Positions 12,091-22,068 of a stretch of 60,000 bases of DNA are shown here, piece by piece. The stretch is from Strigamia acuminata (taxonomy: Eukaryota; Arthropoda; Chilopoda; Geophilomorpha; Linotaeniidae). Location: the NCBI GenBank assembly GCA_949358305.1, contig OX442318.1, positions 12,818,517 through 12,878,516 of the forward strand. Reading direction: 5' to 3'. Below the pieces are notes generated by a model. The model searched no databases and was not told where the DNA came from. It saw only the letters and a list, made by a program, of their open reading frames with translations. Each line of letters opens with the position of its first letter. Within the stretch, counting starts at the first letter, position 1. The position numbers and the translations under genes are program-made.

Positions 12091-12806
12091 TCAGAAAATG
12101 CATTTTTTCACAACAGTGAGCGCGCCTATTTCCAGCTCGTCCTCAACCTCAATGTCGTCGCGAGGGTAGCGGAAGACCAATTTTCTCAGATTGTATTGCT
12201 GCGGTGGCGCGCCGATCGGCTGCAGCGCTTTGAGCCACCTGGAGTCGTGAGTGATCAAACGTTGGATCGATTTCATCGTGTTCAAGATCAAGCAAGCGTT
12301 GGCAATTCATTGCTCAACTCGAAATATTGTAGCGTTTTTCTGAGGGTGGAGTCTGCTGCGCATAGTTTTCTTACGAAATCTTCGTTGGTTCCGTCGGCAT
12401 AAAACGTAACGAGTGGCAGCCGAGCGATGTATGTCGCCGCGTCGTCTTCAACAACAGTGTTAGAAATATCGAGCGTCGATAGTTCTGGCAAAGCCTGGCA
12501 CATTTTTTTGCAGGTCTTGGCTGTCAGTGTACATCCCACGGGCAGTTCTAATATTGTCAGATTCTGTGTGAATAGATATAATTAGTAAAATTAAAACAAT
12601 TTTTTTTCCATTTGTCTACTCACTTTCAACTTGTGGCCACAAACTTGAAGCAAAAAATCCAAATTAACATTTGGACTCATATACACCCCAAACGGCACTT
12701 GAAGTTGCTCTACGTGTACAAACAGAGCGACGTCCCACGCGCCTGGTTCGCGAACACTTCTGGTGTTGCCTTGTTGGAGTAATTGTGAGGTCGTTTTAAT
12801 TTCCAA
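12091..12806 (-). pseudogene. LRR-family fragment, copy I
   Basis: 12539-12288 encodes the start of the leucine-rich exon (KMCQALPELSTLDISNTVVE, DDAATYIARLPL, FVRKLCAADSTLRKTL). 12291-12091 continues in another frame (RWLKALQPIGAPPQQYNLRK), then the homology stops near 12110. A shortened exon 2 lies at 12806-12591 (REPGAWDVALFVHVEQ). The downstream half of the LRR exon and exon 1 are absent. It is a truncated, frameshifted relic at the left edge of the DEG/ENaC region. Confidence 0.7.
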
Positions 12807-14964
12807 GTGCGGATGATGATTAATTAATTAGGAATTAAAGAAACTAAATTAATTGTACATTGATTGCTTTTTATTTTCTTGCATTAATTTTTTTGTTACA
12901 GTTTTTACAAGATTAAATCAAGTGCATCTCAAGTGCAACTAAATTGTTTTTCTTGTTTGAGTCGTTGGAGTGTGCTCTGTCGCACAGTAAATAAGCTTGG
13001 GTGATTCTATTATTCTAAAATAAACTATTCCAATGATGTCGTCGCTTAAGGCGAACTCTAGTAGTGAATTATGGAATTAGTAAAGCTAAACACTTACGGT
13101 AGCTTGGAAGAGACAACCGGAACACGGTGTGGCTCAACCTCGTAACAATATTGGTGCTAGGTCTTTCCTGTGACAAGAGTCTGTCTCGTCACCAATCTGG
13201 TGATAAATGCCATTACCATCAATTTGTGTCGGCCAAGAGCCCAAATTTCAGTAGTGGAGTGAAGGCTTTGTGACGAGACACGAGATTAAAACGATGAAAT
13301 TCAAAATTCCTAGTAAAGGAGTTTAAGCGCAGAATGGCGAATTTCAACAATTTAATGAGGTACTTGATATTATTTGATTTTACTTTTTTACATTTTTCCT
13401 GAGAGGTAAATTCTGTTGGATAAGTGGATACAGAATTGTTAGGAAGAAAATTCTATTATTTTGCTGAAAATCAGTACGGTATTATTTACTAATTGTGTAT
13501 GACTCTGAGTGGTTACTTGTCACTTGGCTGTGTAGCAAGTGATTCCAAAATGGTTTTTAAAGTCACAAATGCTATAAATATTACAAAATTTCCCCAATAG
13601 GTTTTTGCTTCAGTATTATTGGTTTGGAATAGTTGGGTAGATGGTAGAAATAAGAAATGTACTAACAACTTGTGTTACATCTATCAATAGCTTTATTTCT
13701 ACAATTTACAGAATATTACAAATGGTGTATTTCAGGTGCACGACTAAGGTATTCTCCTCTTCAAGTTCTTGAGATGTGCTCTGCTGGAAGCCGAGGCCAT
13801 TCTCAGCAGAGGCGCTTCAGGAACAAAGAGAAAAAGTGCATGTTAGATACTAAAACAGTTGTGGTAAAAGTAGTGTTTTGGATGAAAGATTTTACATTTT
13901 ACATTCAAGTACAAACAAGGTTAAATATAGTTAATTAATTAATTAATCACTTTTTGAATGCAACTGGTATGTCAATGTGCTTTCAGATGTTAAATGGTAA
14001 TGATACTCAACTAGTGTATCTAGTTTATTTGAAAAGGTGAAAAAAATAGTCAGCATTGATGTGTCTGCTTGTTTTTTAAATACATTACACAAGTTCTGTG
14101 TTCAATTATCTTACTCAATATGTGGATATAGTTTTTGTAGATATTGTGATTAATTAAATTTCAGATTTTAGATGATTTTGAGATTGCACATAATTACACG
14201 TAATTAGCTCTCCGGAGCTTTTAAATGTGGTTGGTCAATTTACTACAAATATTTTCTGGTGTTACTTTTTAGTTAGATTTTCAGTGGCACATTTAGACAT
14301 AGGCACACTAGTGTCTTTAATTTTATGGGCACTTAGAATGTTCTTTCTACTTAATAATAATACAAAATTTAATGCATTTTTTTATATATAATTTAGTGGT
14401 GCACTGACTAACCAATGGTGCCTTGTTTGAATAATGGAGAGAAAAAATAGTTTGAAATATTTCATAAAAATTTCAGAATATTTGGATAAATTTAGCCAAA
14501 ATTTGAGAAATTTGTAAAAAGTTGTAGAAAATTTGAGAAATTTGTAAAAAGTTGTAGAAAATTTGAGAAATTTGTAAAAAATTATTGGAAAATGGTGATA
14601 GATTAACATTTTTTTTTGTGCCACATAGTTTTAAGAAAAATATTATCAATATTATAATGTTCATTTAATAGTTGGTTAAATAAATACTGAAATAATTTAG
14701 TAGCTGGAACAATGAGTTGACCTAAAACTTTAAGGTGAAACAACAAGAGTTCATTTTACAATTTAGTTCACAAGAGATGAAATACATTTAAAAATTTTGA
14801 AATTTCGTCATTAAAAATGACTCAAAGTTGTGTTAATTATTCACAACTGCTGTTACTTAACTCTACTCTTGTGAATGTTTTTGCATTTTTTGTGTGTGGA
14901 AAGTGAAATTATATTCTTATATAAGCAATTGAAAAGTTACAGGGTGGTTTTGTTGACTTTTGCA
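12807..14964. other. AT-rich intergenic DNA without a supported gene
   Basis: I see no conserved coding pattern on either strand. Short ORFs (for example 13672-13938) have no recognisable domain. The only structure noted is the 30-base tandem repeat at 14498-14580. Confidence 0.5.
14498..14580. repeat. 30-base tandem repeat, about 3 copies
   Basis: Unit AAATTTGAGAAATTTGTAAAAAGTTGTAGA, nearly identical copies in a row. The minus-strand ORF reading FYKFLKFSTT repeatedly is a by-product of the repeat, not a gene. Confidence 0.85.
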
Positions 14965-17105
14965 TCAAATGAAATATTCAATGAGAGAAAGTATCGAGAG
15001 ACTGGTCAAAATACCAAAAATTGATCCGATTTGACAGAGTAATTTGACAATGGAAATTATTTTCTGTTCTTCTATTACCTCCCGAATGTTGCTGTCTATA
15101 GTAAATCTCGTAATGAGTTTGTTGTCATCTTTATTTATTGAAGGAATGAATATTGTTTCTTCACAACGTTCTGCGCAGGAACAGTCTTTCTGGGGATTTG
15201 TTTTGAATTGACTCTCCAAATATTGTCTGGTAGTTTTCTTCGCTGTTGCGTGATCCTCGCAATAAGACAACGAACTATTTTCCATAAATGGTAATCTAAT
15301 AGTAAAACATGATTAGTGTTAGTGTATTTCTGAACAAAAGTCTACCGCAAGGGTTTAAAGCAGACTTTTTGGAAAGCATTTTTTGACTTTTATACTTTTG
15401 GGGTCGCTGGTTGAGATTTTTACCAGTATATTAATTTTAATTGTTGGGATTTTTTCCTACCTTGTGGGCACTGTTTCATTGGTGCTCTGAAGGAGTCACT
15501 CAAACTCCTTTACCATTTTTGCCTTTGTTTTAAATTGAATAAACTAGTGTACTTTTGCTTCTCAAGATATATGGTCGTTTTATTTCTTTACTCTGACGCC
15601 ATCTTTGAATTTCATCAATTTTAACAAACTGTTACATTCACTTGTATCCAGGACTTTTAGAACTTATTGGTAAATTTGTGTTAGCTTTAATTTGATGCAG
15701 ATTTAACAGTTGCAACAATACTTCGTTGCTGTTAGTATTGTTAAATATTAATTTTTGTATTAATACTAATATTAATGCACTTGTCACAATTAACTGGGTT
15801 TGAAGGAATTAATTTAACAAATTATCGCGCTAATTGGTGTTTGCGCAATGGGTCCAGGTTCGTAAGGTTATTTTTGTTGTTCAATGAGGACATCAGGCGG
15901 TAAATAACTTCTGCTCGCTGGGTGACAACACTATTTTATATTTACAAGATTCTTGTTCACGGGTGTGGTTGAGAAAATAATGTAAAATGTCCGGTTTCAC
16001 TGCTCTAAACAGGGGAAGAGACTGGGCATGACAGTATAAAATATTGGCTTTAGAGGCGCAATGCGGTTAGGTAATTAGATGGATGCGCTGAAAAAGATTT
16101 GGGTTGACTTTCACACTCAGAGTCTAGAAGACTAGTCCTGGTCGACAGCTGGGTGGGAAGTGATTCTGTAAGTTTAGTTTGCCCAGTAGTCACCTCGGAT
16201 CACATGATTGGTGTGTTGATCAACTGTCATCAGAGGTGGGGCAAAAATGAAAAAGTGATTGTTGGAAAAATGTAATGCGCAAAGACTTATCTGCGCATAC
16301 ATTAAGGAGAATATGATTCGGCAAGAAGAATTAGAATGAAAATAATTGAAATCAAAAAATAATAAGATGGGTTAGTTTAAAAATTAAATGGGGGTGAACT
16401 GCATGCCTGTGACACACTTAATCCGAAAAGTTGCCAGCCCTGATCTCGGTGCTAAGAATTGTGGGATGTACTTTTTGGATTTTAAATCTGTTCACTAGTT
16501 TCGGAGGAAAGAGAGGTCGGACAGAGGTCGGACAGACTCCTGATGATTAATACATAGATGTTGAATTAATAGAAACTCACTTGCATTGGAATGACTGCTG
16601 GTTAAGCTTCATTTTAAAACATTTCTGTTCACATTCGGTAGCACGTTCATTCGTTTGACAGGGACTTTTGGGAGTGTTTATGCGAATAAGCTGAAAATAA
16701 CTAATTTAGCAAATAGCACTGATATTACCGTGTGCAAAACTTCTACCGTTAGACGTGACAGATCAATTTTAAAGCCTCCGCAGGGTGCACATACAAAAAA
16801 AATGTGTTTGGGGTGAAAAAGTTGATTTTGTGGCAGAATGAACACCTGCAATGAGTACAAAGAAATAATAATAAACATCTGAATGAAATGTGAATTCACA
16901 AGACATCTCACCGGTAAATATTCAATGCATTTTTGAAGATACCTTGTAGAGTAAACAATGAAACTGTTTTTCTTTGGAAAAAATGACTCTTCAACTGTAA
17001 AAATTTATTAGTGAAAGAACACATGGTAATGATTTGTACCTTTCTTAATCACGGTGCAGATTCCAAATGGTGTTGGCAAGTATGATATGTTTACAAATTT
17101 GGGAT
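14965..17105 (-). CDS. DEG/ENaC module 2, 3' exons (ectodomain end and TM2)
   Basis: Exons 17105-17040 (PTPFGICTVIKK, the family's G-x-C-Y-like motif), 16994-16912 (to IEYLP), 16845-16729 (to FKIDLSRLTVEVLHT), 16690-16581 (SPCQTNERATECEQKCFKMK) and 15295-14965 (PFMENSSLSYC.., DCSCAERCEETIF, then TM2). All join without a stop. The Cys spacing C..C..C..C.C is that of the DEG/ENaC ectodomain. TM2 reads IVKLLCQIGSIFGILTSLSI then LSLIEYF. The selectivity-filter position (G/S-x-S) is S-L-S and the conserved Glu after it is kept. The stop follows directly after TM2, so there is almost no cytosolic tail. Confidence 0.75.
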
Positions 17106-17896
17106 CTGCATTTTTATACTAGAAAACAAATGATTTGTAAAAGTGATTTCCAAGCCCAGATTAAATTTGTCACGGTCCTGACTTTTGACAGTAGAAATTT
17201 TTGAAAATTTTGCGCTTATGTTTCACCTTTTTCCCTGTTTTGCCCAATTTTGATTAGGAATTGTTTTAATTTCTTCAAGTTGTTTTATTTTCATTAATTC
17301 TTAATTTTTACTATTTTCCTTAACTTATTTTTGCCATTTATCTTTGTTTTTGCCTGGTTTTGATCTCCTTTCCAGACATTCATGAGAATTCTTCCACCTA
17401 AATTAATACATTCGCGCTTTGCTCATTTGAATATCTCCCTCTTACCACCTGTTTTTGGCCAATCCCTCTTGGAGAATCAACTGGCCTGAGGTGACTTGTG
17501 TCACCAAATTCCGAGCACTTATTGCAGTTATAGCGCTTAAGCAGTCATTGCTAAAAAATGGTTCAGGGTCAAATTTCGATTGCAGCCAATCAAATGAAAT
17601 GACTGCATTCTGCCATGCAATAATTTGGGAAAATTAATTTTCGGTGATTTGCATAGTGCTCTCCACTCTCATTCCAAACACATGGCAAGAAACAGGGTTG
17701 AATGGGGATATTAAGGAATGGGATGATGTCATAGATCACGTAATAAGATTATTTATTTAAGTTGTGTGCGATTTTAAAATTTCAATTGCTTACATTGGTA
17801 GGCTTGGTTGTTCTGCCTACCACTTCCTCTATGTACTTTCCAAGATAATTTCTAGAGTCCTCCCATAATTTCAGCGAATTGTTTACGTATGCAGAT

Positions 17897-18912
17897 TGTT
17901 GTGACCCGACTGGACCGGGGTCAACGAAGAGTTTCTCTCGTGACCTCGTTTCGGGTGTAAGGGGAGCCGCAAGCGCGTCTCCCTTCCCTCAGTGCATTGA
18001 CATCTAGTCAATGGACAGGCGTCTGCCCTGAGGGAGTGGGGATGGCTCGTCCACCCCACCATTGGGTGATTCCGGTCACCTGTCAACCCCGCTTTGTGCA
18101 AAGGAATGTGCCTTGCACTGAGCGGGCAGAACCAACACAACCATCAAACGAGAAACACACGTAAACCCGTCGTCCTACAAGATCAGGCCCAAGTAAATAT
18201 ACTGGGATTGACCAAGGACAAAGGACAATTTACCGTGAGTACGTTTGGTCAGTGTCAAACTCCGCAGAGTAACCTGCGAGATAAGATTACCACACTATTT
18301 TAGCACACCAGCTAGAAATAGTAAAAACCACTCCAGTTTAGCGAGTTGTGCAGACAAACGGTCGCACAAGCCTAAACTGCAGTTAAACCACGACGAGCGT
18401 TCCCGCCGCTGTGTGATCGCCGGGAGCCAGAAGAGTCCGCCGCTGTGTGATCGCCGGACACCACACAAAAACCTAGACAACAGCCCGAAGTAAGCCTTTT
18501 AACTAAGCATTCACTCGCGCCCGACCAGCGTGAGCCCGAAGGACCAGCCAGAGACGAGCCGAGGACGCCATATTGCCACGCCGGCCCAAGACGACATCGC
18601 GTTGCCACAACGACGACGCCATCTTGGACGCGAACGAAACAACAGACGACCTCGCCGATTCCAGCCAGCTTTCATCATACCTTTACATTTCCATTTCCCT
18701 TCACCCATTCCGATTTACCTTTTACCTACCTTTCATATATATATATAAGATATATCTGTATATTGTCCCACAGAATAAATCTATATTATATTTTACCTTT
18801 TATATCTGTGTAATCATTTCTTTGGGTAAACCGCTTGAGACAAAGCGGTAGTGAGTTAGTCGAATTAAGTAATCAACCCACGAGTTAGCGACGGTTAGAG
18901 TTGAGCGCGACA
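17897..18912 (+). repeat. 5' LTR
   Basis: Starts TGTTGTGACCCGACTGG and ends GAGCGCGACA; repeated at 30378-31393 with a constant offset of 12481. A TATA-rich stretch (about 18735-18760) and an AATAAA (18774-18779) lie near the 3' end, as expected for U3/R. A 19-base word GCCGCTGTGTGATCGCCGG occurs twice about 37 bases apart (near 18403 and 18440) and may be a regulatory repeat. Confidence 0.95.
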
Positions 18913-18914
18913 CG

Positions 18915-18932
18915 TGGGGGCCTGTCCGGGAT
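18915..18932 (+). promoter_or_regulatory. Primer-binding site, tRNA-Pro-like
   Basis: TGGGGGCCTGTCCGGGAT starts two bases after the LTR. It matches the Pro-tRNA primer site known from murine leukaemia-type retroviruses except for two neighbouring bases, and begins with the TGG complementary to tRNA CCA. Confidence 0.75.
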
Positions 18933-18984
18933 CAAGTCGAATAACTGATTCTAACCTGTGATTACATCATACCCAAAGCAAGAA

Positions 18985-21900
18985 ATGGCAGATAATACCC
19001 GAGTAACAGATTCCGACTCCGACGCAAACAAGAGAGCCGGCAGTCGTAAAGGCGCCGACTATCACTTGCGATCTGGAGGTCCCTTACCCAAAGCCTCAGC
19101 GCACGAAGCGAGGCAAAAACGGCGTAAGCCTAAACCCGATCGTAGAAGCGCATCCGAGGCATCGCACCCGTCTCGCACCGAGACGAGGCAGCGATTGGAC
19201 GAGACAGAGCGGGGTGAAGAGCAATCTCACTCCAAACTGCCGCGTTCTAACCGTGACGGCGAGACGAGCGGAAACGAGGTTTTATCCCGTAACCAATCGC
19301 CTCGTCTAACGCACGACACCGAGGTGGGCAGTCCGAAAGCAGCGTCTCCGATACAAAAGACGGCCTCAAATACGACCGCTAATTCGGCACTAAACACGCC
19401 AATTACGCAAAGCCGCCCAGCTTCGGTCAGGTCCGAAGGACACAAGTCCAACTCATCCTCTGTCAAGCGTGTTTCGAGCCAGCCTTACAGCGTCTCGGGC
19501 ACCTTGATTGATGCGATGCAATTGGCACAGGCGGAAGGAGTGAGATACACCCTTCCGACGGGGAAAATTACCGTGTACGAAACGTTACAGATCGTACGTG
19601 CAGCTTTAAAAGCGCACAGTGTATCCCCACAAATCACCATTGTTGAAGGTGCACACGCTCAACAATTGGTTGATTCCGCTCAATTTGAAGCGGATGCAGA
19701 GAACGAGGCTCGTCAAGCCATTCGCGAGAGACGGAGGAAGCTGGCGGAAAGAGAAGCGCAAGCTCTCGAGTACGGCAGAACCCAGCCCAATCCGACTACT
19801 CCCGAGGAGGTAGAAATAGTTGACCGAGCCCTGAGAGCACATCGATATGCTTTCCACTCGCAACAAGAAGCAGAGCGAGCATTTATGGCCAGATTGCGAC
19901 GAGATGACCCGAAATCCGTCCGCAAACCAGAGGTCAGTTCATCCGAGCTGTCCGACGAGAGCCTAGAGGGAGACCCAAAGCGCACGCCGAAGGCCAAACC
20001 CAAACCCCAGCCGGAGAGAGCAACACCAGCTACTCCGCGCAAGAGAGATGCGTCGGCCAGAGAACAACAAACTCGGCCCCGCATGCAAGCTCTCGATTCA
20101 GCCACAAATAATGCGATAACGCGATTAATCAACGCTAATAATGCTAGGCGAAATGAAGAGCAAGCTCTCACAAGCCAACAGCATGATAATCCACAAGGGA
20201 CTGAGTGGCAACAACCAGTGCCCATCCTTAAAGACGACGAGTCGTCAAGGAGACAATCGCATGATCGCACCTCTTCGCGAGAAGAAGGCAAACGCGATGA
20301 AAGACCGAAATATTTTCACTACGGAAATAGTGATTCGTCGTCAGATGGACTGGAGTCAAATGCACCCAGTCATCACGATTCGGAGAGAGGTTCCGGAGAA
20401 AGACGAAGGGAAAGAGAACGCGATGAACGCAGAGAAAGGGAACGTGACGACCGTCGTAGGGGCCGGAAAGAGTCAAACTCTTCACGGCGCAACCCGCCAC
20501 GCCGCTCACCGTCTCCCGACCCCAGCTCCGACCCCTCATCCAACGACGACAGACGAAAGGAAAAATCAAGTAATCGCCGGAAGAGATCCAACTCTCCGCG
20601 CGATAGAGAGAAACGACGTCGATCGGAAAATAGCGACCACCGACGGGAGGAGTTTCAGGACCTTCCCCGACAAAGCGCGTTTACCGATTCGACGGGTCGG
20701 CAGTATACGATGGGAGAGCTTGGAAGAGCCCTACTCGGCTCGTTAAAAGCCGAGGGAATTGATCTGAGCAAACGAAACGATCGTAATCGTAGCACTGGTG
20801 ACCGCGTAAAGAAAAAATACGCTGTCTCCCGACGTGACACCATGAGTGTTACCGGGAATATTAGGTGGCAATTTTATATTCAGAACCGTTTCGACGGGTC
20901 ATGGAAAGCGGGAGATCGCTTCCTTGACGAAGTAATTCGAATTAAGACTGCCACTAAAGCCACCGTAGGAGACATGCTCACCCACGGTATTGTCGAGCTA
21001 ATGACAGGCTCGGCACGTGAGTGGTACCAAGGATTGAAAGGCGTCAATTGGGACGACTTTTTAATGAGATTCGACCTGCGCTACGGCGAGACACCCGAAG
21101 AGGTGAGCCGAAAGATGCGAGGTCTTCGCCAGATGCCTGGTGAAACCATAATGGATTACGACATTCGCGCCAGATTGTTGTTCGAAAAGGCCCCGATGGA
21201 ATTTCACGCCACGGGATTCAACCTTTTCTTTCTCGGCGGTTTGTCGGAATACTCGCAAAGGGTGCTACTTGAAGAAAGGGCACCGACAGGAGGCAGCTAC
21301 GAGGAGATGAGCGCCTTCCTGTTTGAGAACACGATAGATATCGAGAAAAGATATTATTCCGCTTTACCAGAAGCGGAGAAAGCAGCAACCGCTAAACGTC
21401 TCAAGTTGAGTGCGGAAAGATATGGGGCGACAGATAAAATTATGCGCCCTACTGAATATCTTAGCGGTATAATGGAGCTGGCAGAAGCTAGCGTTGGTTT
21501 ACAAATAAAAAATAAACTGACATCCACGCTGCCTTCCAACCCTTTGGCCGCCCCTAAAAAGGCACCGACAGCGTCAGCCATGCAAGCGACACTGGAGGAG
21601 GTCAAGGAGGGGGAGGAAGCCGGACAAGATGCCGGAAAATCAGACAAAAAAGAAGAAAAAGACGATTATTCGACGGACGAAGAAATACGAAGCTATCGCG
21701 ATACCTTATCAACGGGTTGCGATGAGGAAGGACCGCTAGTACATCTCATCCATCGAGATAGAGCGGTAGAAGAATTTCGCGCCAGGTTAAAACCAAATGC
21801 CGGTCGAATTCCGAAGTATTTTCGGAAAAATTACACGCCACCGTCGAAAGCAGACCCTGAAAAGAAAAAATCGACTGAAGCCCCAAGAGACAAATCAAAT

Positions 21901-22068
21901 ATTCGCTGTTTCAAGTGTAACCAACCGGGCCACTACTCCAATGAGTGCCCAAGAACAGCGAAAGAAGACGCTAAGTTTGACGCGATAATGAAGCAGATGG
22001 CAGAGATTAAACTCGCCATGGCAAAAAACGAGTCAAAAAACGAGTCAGCGCAGGCGGCGAAGAAATAA
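18985..22068 (+). CDS. gag: Gag polyprotein of the Ty3 element
   Basis: 1027 residues from the ATG at 18985 (GAAATGG context; the frame is open slightly upstream but without an ATG). Residues about 1-470 are low-complexity and charged. About 470-555 is a dense Arg/Asp/Glu/Ser block (RRREREREDERRERERDDRR type). About 625-790 is a retrotransposon-gag capsid-like region (MTGSAREWYQGL.., LRQMPGETIMDYDIRARLLF). A single CCHC zinc knuckle, CFKCNQPGHYSNEC, lies at about 975. It is long for a Gag because of the N-terminal charged extension. It ends TAA at 22066 in a different frame from pol; the expected link is the slippery site 22023-22041. Expected role: particle assembly and RNA packaging. Confidence 0.9.
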   Translation: MADNTRVTDSDSDANKRAGSRKGADYHLRSGGPLPKASAHEARQKRRKPKPDRRSASEASHPSRTETRQRLDETERGEEQSHSKLPRSNRDGETSGNEVLSRNQSPRLTHDTEVGSPKAASPIQKTASNTTANSALNTPITQSRPASVRSEGHKSNSSSVKRVSSQPYSVSGTLIDAMQLAQAEGVRYTLPTGKITVYETLQIVRAALKAHSVSPQITIVEGAHAQQLVDSAQFEADAENEARQAIRERRRKLAEREAQALEYGRTQPNPTTPEEVEIVDRALRAHRYAFHSQQEAERAFMARLRRDDPKSVRKPEVSSSELSDESLEGDPKRTPKAKPKPQPERATPATPRKRDASAREQQTRPRMQALDSATNNAITRLINANNARRNEEQALTSQQHDNPQGTEWQQPVPILKDDESSRRQSHDRTSSREEGKRDERPKYFHYGNSDSSSDGLESNAPSHHDSERGSGERRRERERDERRERERDDRRRGRKESNSSRRNPPRRSPSPDPSSDPSSNDDRRKEKSSNRRKRSNSPRDREKRRRSENSDHRREEFQDLPRQSAFTDSTGRQYTMGELGRALLGSLKAEGIDLSKRNDRNRSTGDRVKKKYAVSRRDTMSVTGNIRWQFYIQNRFDGSWKAGDRFLDEVIRIKTATKATVGDMLTHGIVELMTGSAREWYQGLKGVNWDDFLMRFDLRYGETPEEVSRKMRGLRQMPGETIMDYDIRARLLFEKAPMEFHATGFNLFFLGGLSEYSQRVLLEERAPTGGSYEEMSAFLFENTIDIEKRYYSALPEAEKAATAKRLKLSAERYGATDKIMRPTEYLSGIMELAEASVGLQIKNKLTSTLPSNPLAAPKKAPTASAMQATLEEVKEGEEAGQDAGKSDKKEEKDDYSTDEEIRSYRDTLSTGCDEEGPLVHLIHRDRAVEEFRARLKPNAGRIPKYFRKNYTPPSKADPEKKKSTEAPRDKSNIRCFKCNQPGHYSNECPRTAKEDAKFDAIMKQMAEIKLAMAKNESKNESAQAAKK
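22023..22041 (+). promoter_or_regulatory. Tandem -1 ribosomal frameshift heptamers
   Basis: AAAAAAC occurs twice, at 22023-22029 and 22035-22041, both placed as A AAA AAC relative to the gag frame. This is the classic X XXY YYZ form. A -1 slip at either enters a frame that is open from 22029 through the pol ATG at 22092 and on to 26162. I did not identify a downstream pseudoknot by eye. Confidence 0.75.

Noticed and set aside
16729-16994. Apparent frameshift in the DEG/ENaC exons
   Set aside because: It arises only if the donor after ..YSTR is used; with the GTGAGA donor at 16911 the exon ends ..IEYLP and every phase agrees.
17883-18851. Several short ORFs in the LTRs, repeated at 30346-31332
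   Set aside because: They appear twice only because the LTR is repeated; no domain or start context, and the U3/R region is expected to be non-coding.
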